From Owenia fusiformis (Eukaryota; Annelida; Polychaeta; Sabellida; Oweniidae), in NCBI GenBank assembly GCA_903813345.2, contig CAIIXF020000010.1:35885425-35949424 (forward strand): a stretch of DNA of 64,000 nt, given 5' to 3'. The position numbers and the translations under genes were made by a program. The notes beneath the pieces were generated by a model, which did not search any database, was not told the DNA's origin, and worked only from the letters and a program-made list of their open reading frames with translations. Position 1 is the first letter of the stretch, and each line of letters begins with the position of its first letter. This document shows, in pieces, positions 55,536-64,000 of this stretch.

Positions 55536-56003
55536 TAACATATATTACAAGTAATCTCTATTTCACTTTTTTGAAAAACTTTTTTGAATTTTTAGTGAAT
55601 ATTTCCAAATGTAAAGTCATAATAATGCATAATGCTCATCTGCATGCTTTGGGATCAGGACTAAACATCAAAGTACATGATAATTCAAGAAATGGCAAGA
55701 CAAGTTGAACAAAATTGGATGACAGTTTAACTCGAGAATAACAAAAATGATGATGGTCTCGGGTTTAACTAAATTCCATGACAGATAAAAATGTCACGAC
55801 GGTTGAACAAAATGGCATGACAATTTTAACAAAATTGCATGATGAACAAAATCTTTTCACAGATGAAACAAAAGTACATGACAGATGAAAAGTTAAATAA
55901 AATTGCATGTCACTTTAACAAAAGTACATGACAGATGAACAATTTGCATGACAGGAGAAATAACAGTTTAAAATCATTTTGATCTCGTTGAATGATAGTT
56001 GTA

Positions 56004-57432
56004 CTATGTTGAAATGGGCCATGGCCATACCATGGTATACCATGGTATATGGCCATGAAATGCAATGAAATACCATGATAATACCATGGCCGATTATGAT
56101 CGTTAAATGGCACCATTGCATTTCATGGTTAAGTTTTCCATTGAAAAAATTTGTATCTAAAAAATACCACCGTTTCACAGTATTTCATGGTCAAATACCA
56201 TCAAATGCAGTGATATCATGGTCTAGATATTCAACCATGATATGCAATAGAGCCATCTAATTATCATGATCTACCATGGTATACCATGTTCACTATGCTT
56301 GAAATTTTGCATTTAAAAGTACTGCTATTTTGCAGCATTTCATGGTTGCAAACCATCAAATGCAATGAAGTACAGTCAAGATGTTTAATCGAAGACTGGT
56401 GGTTTTGACTTACAAATTGTTAAGTTGATCTCCTATTTTATCGACAACTGTCAAAAAGAGTAAAGCATATTTGTTTAACAAAAACATTTTGTTTCTAGGG
56501 CTATTAACTTAATTATTCATAATAGAAATCAATTTATTAAATAAAGGAACAAAAGAAAGTTATAATATTTATTAATAAAGATATTTGATGTATAAAATAC
56601 TTTTTGAACATGGTCTTTCATTGTATTTCACTGCATTGTAAGAAAGACCATTGCATTTCATTGCATATCATGATCAATCATTGTATTTCATTGCATTTCA
56701 TGGCCATATACCATGGTATACCATGGTCATACCATGGTATACCATGGTATGGCCATGGTCCTTTTCCACATGGTATGATTTTGGCAATGAAATGACATGG
56801 TATGACCATGGTAATTGATTGTCACACGGTACAATGAAATGCCATGAAATGTCATCAACCATGATATACCATGGTAAATGATGGTCAGGCACATAACAAT
56901 AAAATATCATGGTATGACCATGGCATTTGATTGTCACATCGTACAATGAAATACCATCAACCATGATATACAATGGTAACACCATGGTAAATGATGGTCA
57001 GGAACATGGCCATGAAATACCATGGTATGACCATGGTATTTGATTGTCACATCTTATAATGAAATGCCATCAACCATGATATACCATGGTAAATTATGGT
57101 CAGGAACATGGCATTGAAATACCATGGTATTTGATTGTCACATCTTACAATGAAATGCCATGAAATGCAATCAACCATGATATACCATGGTAATACCATG
57201 GTAAATGATGGTCAGGAACATGGCAATGAAATACCATGATAATACCATGGTATTTGATGGTTAACTTTGAACATGAAATACCATGAAACATGGTAAAACA
57301 TGATATACCATAGTATACCATGGTCAAAAATTGACCAAAAAACATCATTGCCACCATGGTCAGAGTTGATGGTAATTTCATTGCCGATCATGATAGACCA
57401 TGGTAAACCATGGTTTACGTTTAAACATGGTA
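56004..57432. mobile_element. CCATGG-rich palindromic block inserted in copy 2 flank
   Basis: Dense (A)CCATGGTAT and ATGGTATACCAT motifs, with about five degenerate units of roughly 110 bp in the right half (GGAACATGGCAATGAAATAC, TTTGATTGTCACATCTTA). The flank of copy 1 is continuous across the site (AGTTGTATTGCACTGA), while in copy 2 it is split by 1.43 kb between two GTA triplets. All open frames inside are repeat translations. Confidence 0.75.
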
Positions 57433-57679
57433 TTGCACTGAGAATCAACGAAGACATTATTTCTTTGTTTCAGCATGCCCAGTCTTCTGTTGAATAATTT
57501 GATAAGATAAAGGCGATATGTAAATATTTAGATATATACAGGGTGGGTCAAAAAAACAATACCCAACTTTGAATCAGGATAAAAATAGTTATGTTCAATT
57601 GCCGTATATATCAAAGGTAACACATTTTCAAACAATTTGATATATTACACTATGCATAAAATCAATGGTAAAGGTATGT

Positions 57680-58310
57680 TGTGTTACGCGGTAAACACGA
57701 TACAAAAATATGTCATATTCCGCAACGAATATGGCATATTCACTTGCGGTGTATGACAGATTCACCTGCGGTATATGGCATACACACTAACCAATGAGAA
57801 CGCGATACGGAAGTACGCAATTGTCAATTACATCGATTGAACGAACAAGTAAAACGTTATAAATTATCATAATGATTACTGAATCAACAGTACTGTGTAT
57901 CGAATATATTAACTTAGCAGAAGTATCAGTCACTAATCTCGCGTAATAAACTTTCTCAATCAAACCAGAATTCATATATTAGTACTCGGCGCACTAACTA
58001 TATTGGTAATCCAGCGTAGTTTTACATTTAGAGTCGATTCTCGCAACCAATCAAATCAAGGCTTTCTGTATCACGTTTTCACCTGCGGTATATGTCATAT
58101 TCACCTGCGGCATATGGCATATTCCGCAAGTGAGTATGACAAATTCCGCAGGTGAGTATCGGGTATTCACTGAAATCAATGTATCGCATATTCACTGCGG
58201 AATATCGCATACTCGCCTGCGGAATATGCCATATACCGCAGGTGAGTATGGCATATTCACCCGTATCACAAATACCGCGCAACCATGAATGTATGCCATA
58301 TACCGCGTAA
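57680..58310. mobile_element. Nested element with GTTACGCGGTA ends
   Basis: GTTACGCGGTAAACACG at the left mirrors ATACCGCGTAAC at the right. It is absent from the parallel site at 53950-53962. The interior has repeated, self-complementary GCGGAATATGCCATA and TCACCTGCGGTATATG motifs. Confidence 0.75.
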
Positions 58311-58552
58311 CATGTTATACTTATTTAAGAGGCCAGGTTGCTATTTAAGGTCTCTAGATTTTAGGGAGAAAACAGTAAATCTTTGGAATCATGTAAACTT
58401 TTTATTCATAGAATATCATTTTGTTAGGTGAATACATGCTTGTATATTTGCATCATTGTGTGACTAACCTTATTGTTTATGAATTTCAGTGTTGTTTATT
58501 ATCAAGTACTGAAAATAGGTTTGTTAAAAGACATAAAAACGTACACTCCCCT

Positions 58553-59402
58553 CCATAAGTTTGGCAACCTTAGCTCCTCCATTGAACTACGTGTTAAAGC
58601 CTCGTTACGTTTGAATTTTTATTTACTTAACCGGCGATTAAGTAACTCATAATATTGATGGAAACGTAATTTGACTTTATTTCCAATACCTCCAAATTTT
58701 CTCAATTTTTTGCTCAATTACAATAGGTCGAAAATTGATGATAAAGTTGATGAATTTTGAAAATCGTCGTTCCCATATAATCTAATGAGAAATGGAGGGT
58801 TCGGGGCAAATCAGAAATCAGGATATCTTTTTAGCAAAAAATATTTTTTTATAGAAAATTGAATTGTCTTACTTTTTTGTACACTGAGTGTTCAGTTTAT
58901 TTGTTGAATACTAAAGTTACAGCGCTTCAAAGTCATTTTTGAAAATGATTTTTCGCCTCCTGTGTTATTTCAATGGGAGAGGTTTTTAAAAAGCAATTTT
59001 GACTTTAAAGCCCTATAACTTTGTTGAAGCTGAAGAAACATATCAATTTTTTGTTAAATGAAATTAGCAAATTCAATTGCCAGTCTAACTCGAATTTTTC
59101 CAAGGACTCGGATGGATGGATATTCTGTCATGTGACTTGCGGCAAACCTACCATTTCCCATTGGTTAACATGGAAATGTCGATTTTCAAAAATTCATCAA
59201 ATTTATCATCAATTTTTGACTTATTGTAATTGAGGAGAAAAATTGAGAAAATTTGGATGTATTGGAAATAAAGTCAAATTACGTTTCCATTAGTAGTATT
59301 AGTATTTTCATCGCAGGTTAAGTAAATAAAAAATCAAAGGTAAAGAGGCTTTAACACGTAGTTCAATGGGGGAGCTAAGGTTGCCAAACTTATGGAGGGG
59401 AG
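58553..59402. mobile_element. Nested foldback MITE with ACTCCCCTCCATAAG ends
   Basis: ACTCCCCTCCATAAGTTTGG at the left mirrors CCAAACTTATGGAGGGGAGT at the right. The arms of roughly 300 bp include AACGTAATTTGACTTTATTT. Flanking TA dinucleotides fit a Tc1/mariner-type insertion. Organisation resembles the element at 17192-18070. Confidence 0.8.
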
Positions 59403-59405
59403 TGT

Positions 59406-59735
59406 ATGTGTGATGAGGATTTTATTTTTCAACAAGACAGTGCCTCGTCCCATAGATCAAAGGAGATATTTGCATTCCTCCACGAACAAGGTGTTAATTT
59501 GATTGATCCAGATGCTTGGCCACCCAACAGCAGCCCTGATGCTAATGTAATGGATTACCATACATGGAGCCATCTCGAGGAAATGGTACAATCACAACCA
59601 TCCAATAAAAAGGAGTGATGAGCTGAAACGCGAAATCCTAAAGTACTGGAATGTATTGCAACAGAAATCTGTTGATAGATGGCGCTATCGCTTGAAGCTT
59701 ATTGTTGACGCAAAGGGGGGGGGGTCATATTGAGC
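59406..59735 (+). pseudogene. Mariner-like transposase fragment
   Basis: The frame from 59406 encodes FIFQQDSASSHRSKEIFAFL then WPPNSSPDANVMDYHTWSHL, the second and third catalytic Asp regions of the IS630/Tc1/mariner DDE/D fold. After a stop at 59616-59618 another frame continues with LKREILKYWNVLQQKSVDRW and ends at a long G-run encoding a GGH-like motif. The N-terminal half, including the first Asp, is missing, so it is inactive. Confidence 0.8.
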
Positions 59736-60229
59736 ATTTTAAATAGATTAAGTGTAAAATGTTATTAAACACTACTGAAATCCATCAACAATAAGTTTAG
59801 TCACACAATGATGCAAATATACACGCATGTATTCACCTAACAAAATGATATTCTATAAATAAAGAGTTCACACGATTCCACAGATTTACTATGTTCTCCT
59901 TAAAATTTAGAGACCTTAAATAGCCCCATGGCCTCTCATATAAGTATAATATACCTTTACTATCGATCTTATGACGTAATGTATGATACCAAATTGTTTG
60001 AAAATATATAACCTTTATAATGATATATACAAGTCAATGTACCATATTGAACATAAGTACTTTTATCCTGATTTGAAGTTGGGTATTTTTCTTTTAGCCC
60101 ACCCTGTATAAGTTGATATTCTGTTCATAATGTTACAATAAACAGTTCATTTGCAGTAAACTTACTTTAATATTATTACTGATCGTTAATTTACGGCAAT
60201 GTACATGCATAACTCGTAAATAATATAAT

Positions 60230-60740
60230 AATAAACAATATACGATATCTCATTTATAGTATCCTATAATTCATAAACAGTATATAATAGCTCATTTAGA
60301 TCTAGAGTATCCCATAATTCATAAACAGTATACAATAGCTCAGTTATAGTATTCAATTATTCTAGTATTCATTTATAGTATCCTATAATTCATAAACAGT
60401 ATACAATAAACAGTATACAATAGCTCATTTGGAGTATCCTATAATTCATAAACAGTATACAATAGCTCATTTATAGTATTCTATAATTCATAAACAGTAT
60501 ACCATAGCTCATTTATAGTATTCTCTAATGCATAAACAGTATACAATAAACAGTATACAATGGCTCTTTTACAGTATCATCTAATTCATGAACAGTAGAC
60601 AATAGCTCATTTATATTATCCTATAATTCATAAACAGTTTATAATATCTCATTTACAGCATCCTATAATTCTAAAACAGTTTACAATAGCTCATTTACAG
60701 TAAGCAAAACCTCATTATAGTATACAGTAACTCATTTACA
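60230..60740. repeat. Degenerate tandem repeat of about 43 bp
   Basis: About ten copies of a unit with TATAATTCATAAACAGTATA and CAATAGCTCATTTATAGTAT. It ends next to the possible exon at 60757. Confidence 0.85.
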
Positions 60741-60756
60741 TAATACTTCTCCACAG

Positions 60757-60914
60757 GTTGTCAATATTTTGACACCATAATTGCTCAAGCGGAATTCTCT
60801 CTAGGATTTAGATTGACGACTGCCAGAACAGGAAATCATGTTTTCCCCTCGTATTCAACAATGTCAGACAATGTTCTCAATGTAGGCAAATGCCATCCCC
60901 TAGGCTCAGGGTAG
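60757..60914 (+). CDS. Possible terminal exon, family unknown
   Basis: TTCTCCACAG acceptor followed by an open phase-1 frame of about 52 codons (GCQYFDTIIAQAEFSLGFRL ... LNVGKCHPLGSG) to TAG. The other two frames close at once. The phase equals that of the last exon of the cysteine-rich gene, so it might be a distant alternative 3' exon of that gene or the end of a lost paralogue. No upstream exon was identified. Confidence 0.4.
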
Positions 60915-60919
60915 ATGTA

Positions 60920-61627
60920 ACTATTTTCTATATAGACGACTTTGGGTAAAGTACATGTATTCCAATTTGTGTTCACCTATTTTATGTCACTCTGACCTGT
61001 CAAAATAATTTTTCATGTACATTTTTTTGATATTGTCTAAAATGATAGTAAAAATACGATATAAAATATATTGTAATATATGATAAATATGTAGCATCAA
61101 TTACTATAATACATAATAATCAAGTGTCTTATAAAATGAATATTATATCCCCTTAGAGACATTTGTTACTTCAAAATGTGAAGTTTTGAAAATATACTTC
61201 TTTATATTACATTAATATGGCGCGTACTTTAGTTTGAAAGTTCCTCAAATCTACAAATTCATCGATTTGAGATCTTGAAAATCCACAAAATCCCAAAGCC
61301 AGTTATATTTTGAAAATTCGCCAAATTAAAGCAATAAGCATTACACTAATAAATTATATTTAGAAACAATTGTTTTCCATTAAAATGACAATGATATATG
61401 TGAAATTCTGAATAGAATAGGCTTTATACACTTAAGAATAAAAATCTCTTAAAAAATACATACCACTATTTTCGAAAATAGAGACAGTATCACAATCACA
61501 CTTAAAAGTTAAATCTTGAGAAGGTCCCCTTACACTCTTCTTTTAAATTGTTAACTTAATCGGCATCCATGTACCCTATTACAATTCTTTGAGCACTCTG
61601 TTTATGAGTACTATATCTCTTAAAATT
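60920..61627. other. AT-rich interval
   Basis: No exon, tandem array or inverted repeat recognised. Confidence 0.3.
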
Positions 61628-62004
61628 AAACGAAGTGCAAACTCGTGATTTACGTCATTAAATATTCAAGATTCAGTCAAAGTGATGTCACATTTGAATT
61701 CAACATGTAAAAGTGTATCTAGAAATTTTGAAAATAATTTTTTTTGAGACTTCTAGTTCGGGATATTATAAAATCACAAAAGTGAAATATCGGCTCTTGT
61801 ATTGGACAGATAATTTTTTCTTTTACTGGACATATATTAATTTCGATAACTTTAGATACATAAGGGTGATATGAAAAGTGAACCACGAAAACTGACAAAT
61901 ACTCAAGGTAAATGTAACTTTCTACTATAATTCACCTGTCATGCTATCTAACCCGAATAAGCCACCTGTTGGTGAAACTGGTAATTACCCACTCGCATCT
62001 GGGT
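61628..62004. mobile_element. Dispersed foldback family, copy 2
   Basis: Shares CGTGATTTACGTCATTAA, TTGAATTCAACATGTAAAAG and the end CCCACTCGCATCTGGG with copies at 16657 and 62594. It stops just downstream of the minus-strand terminal exon. Confidence 0.65.
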
Positions 62005-62039
62005 TATTAGTAACACTAAAGTTCAAATATTGTCTCAAA

Positions 62040-62224
62040 TTATTCACGTGAAGTTTTTGCTTGAGGTGGCTGTTGACATTGTTCCTGGTCTGCGCCTTGG
62101 TTGAAATTGTAGTATGCATAAAATGGTGCGTAATCCAGCTCTCCACTGGTGTATTGAAGATTATCCTGATCGTCTGTAATCCTGGACTTTCCAAATACAG
62201 ACTGAGAATAAGTCGGCGTAGGTG
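62040..62224 (-). CDS. Terminal coding exon of an unidentified minus-strand gene
   Basis: On the minus strand CTGTTTTTCAG precedes 62224, and an open frame (phase 1 in) runs 60 codons to TAA at 62040-62042. It encodes PTPTYSQSVFGKSRITDDQD, then LQYTSGELDYAPFYAYYNFN and a Gln-rich tail ending PPQAKTSRE. Composition suggests a cytoplasmic C-terminal tail (Tyr, Gln, Ser rich), perhaps of a membrane protein. Upstream exons would lie to the right; none was found before the window end. Family not recognised. Confidence 0.55.
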
Positions 62225-62593
62225 CTGAAAAACAGAAATCTTAATCAGATATCCGTCCTTTTAATTTATCCTGGGACCAGGAGATTTGTGTATGAGGTTA
62301 TATGGTAGGAGAAACTAGAAAATAACAAATCCATGGAATAGCATTACCCATCATGGACTTCAAATTCATGTGCCCATCGAACAAACATATTTTGATAAAT
62401 ACCTTGTCGTTTGAATCTTGAGCAGTTCTATGTCCCTTAAGCCAAAAAGCATCAACGCACATTTTTTCCAAATCCGTCAACGGGTTTTGAGTTATTTTAT
62501 ATGAAAATGGTGGCTAATTGAAATAAGCGACCATACTAAAGATATGCCTTCTTGAGTATGGGTCCTATTAAACAAAAAATGTTAGCCAATGGA

Positions 62594-62956
62594 CTAGATG
62601 CGAGTAGAAATAATCTTGATTTACGTCATAATATATTCAAAATTCAGTCAAAGTGATGTCATATTTGAAATCTACATGTAAAAGTACATTTTTTTTGAAA
62701 ATGTGACTTCTAGTTCGGGTTAATTCCCCATAGACCGCATGTTACAAAGTCACAAAAAGTAAAATATCTTTCCTTGTATCGAACAGATAACATTTTCTTT
62801 GACTGGACATGTTTTAATTTAAGGGTTACATGAAAATTGAACCACTAAAATAGAGGTAATTTAAGTTAAAGGGAACTTTCTACTATACCCGCCATGCTAT
62901 CTGACCCGAACGAGCCACCTGGTGGTGAAACTGTTAACTATCTACTCGTACAAGCG
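62594..62956. mobile_element. Dispersed foldback family, copy 3
   Basis: Starts GATGCGAGTAGAAATAATCT and ends ACTATCTACTCGTACAAG. Lies in the presumed intron upstream of the exon at 62040-62224. Confidence 0.65.
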
Positions 62957-64000
62957 TTATTTGAAAAATAAACCAGCAAACTGATAAATAATAACTATAT
63001 GTAAGAAAAGGCTGGAGAATCTTTTTAAAATGCCATGTATGCTTTGGAGCATTAGACAATGCTTGGTTAACAATAATATCTGGACCAACCAAAGACTCCA
63101 AAGATAAACTAAATCAAACAAAAATACAGATTCTAAAATGGGCTCAAAGTATTTTTCAATTGACACAATTATTTTGTGAAGTTGCTTGCTTGATCTGATC
63201 CTGCCTATCATTGATTTTTATAGATAGAGTGATCAATGAAAAAAAGATTGTTGTACTTGGATAGCATCAACAAGATTTAGAGGTATCACGTTTTCTGTCC
63301 AGGTATGCTCTCGGTGAAAATCATCAAGAAATGTCCAAAATTGTAATTTTCTGAAATCGAGATTTCTCTCTTTGCAGTTGTTTTAGTCATTCCTGGATAA
63401 CTTTCATTGCTTAACACATATAATATCGATGGTATGTCATATCTATCTATTTCATTCAATTGCTTTGTCAAAGATGAATTGACTCGCTCCGATCATTGGG
63501 TAATTTTAAGAAAGACTTTTTCGAGATTTTCTGAGTGATTTTGTGTCGGAGCATGCCTACACGGAAAATGAGATATCTCATCATCCTTAAGTTGTTCATG
63601 CTATATAAGCATACCGATCTTTTCCCATTGAGCAGTCTATATAAACATAAAAAATCATGAAGATTCCTTAATTATTGAGAGAGTTATTTTGAAATCAGTG
63701 GGTGGTATTTTTCCACTGACACCTGCTTATTCGAAGCAAAATGGCAACTAGTATTTTGAAAAGAATATGCTAATAAGATTGGAAAGTCGATCACCTTTTT
63801 ATTAACAGTTTTTCTATAATAACGCCAATTAAAAATATTATATATTATATATATTAACATTTGTGTTTTCAATATGTTGTCATTTGTGTCTTACCTTAAT
63901 AATACTTTAAACTATCCTCTAGGTTGAATGCCTAGGTTAAACCTATTGTGTAACTACTCGGGTGATCATGTTACTATTGTTGAGAACACCTTTATGGAGC
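62957..64000. other. Right edge, nothing recognised
   Basis: AT-rich; short open frames only, without splice, motif or repeat support. A short TATATTATATATATTA stretch is at about 63840. Confidence 0.3.

Larger units (their letters stand above)
57539..60106. mobile_element. Tc1/mariner-superfamily element with long inverted ends
   Basis: CAGGGTGGGTCAAAAAAACA at the left mirrors CTTTTAGCCCACCCTG at the right, with TA on both sides. The inverted arms extend over 300 bp (ATCATTTTGTTAGGTGAATACA near each inner edge). It contains transposase remains at 59406-59735 and two nested elements (57680-58310 and 58553-59402). Confidence 0.85.

Noticed and set aside
55910-57497. Many short His/Met/Tyr-rich frames
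   Set aside because: Translations of the CCATGG palindromic block.

Overview
This is an AT-rich window from an animal nuclear genome. It has spliceosomal GT-AG introns with pyrimidine tracts, metazoan-type Golgi or secretory proteins, a non-LTR retrotransposon, Tc1/mariner-like elements, many foldback (MITE-like) elements and several minisatellites. The TylF-type methyltransferase with a membrane anchor, the HS2ST/UST-type sulfotransferases and the style of the repeats suggest a marine invertebrate, perhaps a hemichordate, lancelet or another invertebrate deuterostome. The species cannot be fixed from the sequence alone.

Genes, left to right. (1) 2510-6046, minus strand: a two-exon, 329-residue type II membrane protein with a TylF/MycF-type O-methyltransferase domain. 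Broken extra copies of its first exon lie beside it. (2) 7142-26882, plus strand: the last eight coding exons (371 codons plus stop, every phase consistent) of a conserved-looking intracellular protein that I cannot name firmly; a KIAA0825-like protein is one weak guess. Its introns hold four of the window's minisatellites and many transposon copies. (3) 35673-47413, plus strand: a six-exon gene for a 255-residue secreted, cysteine-rich, probably GPI-anchored protein with one three-cysteine unit per exon. Its 7.3 kb first intron is almost all repeats, and a 1.2 kb transposon sits between a TATA box and the start codon. (4) 51983-53054 and 54531-55535, plus strand: two nearly identical intronless copies of a sulfotransferase of the HS2ST/UST type. 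One is frameshifted and the other lacks its membrane anchor. (5) 62040-62224, minus strand: the last coding exon of a gene that continues beyond what I could assemble.

Mobile and repeated DNA fills most of the rest. There is a LINE with reverse transcriptase (48388-49945) apparently inserted in an older LINE. A Tc1/mariner-like element (57539-60106) carries two further nested elements. Other blocks are three large tandem copies of a roughly 1.45 kb unit (38511-42937), an element built from CCAACGTTGG palindromes (29590-31114), a CCATGG-rich palindromic block (56004-57432) and a decayed element with a PHD-like finger (about 19985-22217). In several places repeats touch gene parts directly: a splice donor amplified fivefold, a protein C-terminus encoded by satellite DNA, and start codons lying 20-30 bp from transposon ends. 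No CRISPR array, prokaryotic gene, rRNA or tRNA was seen.
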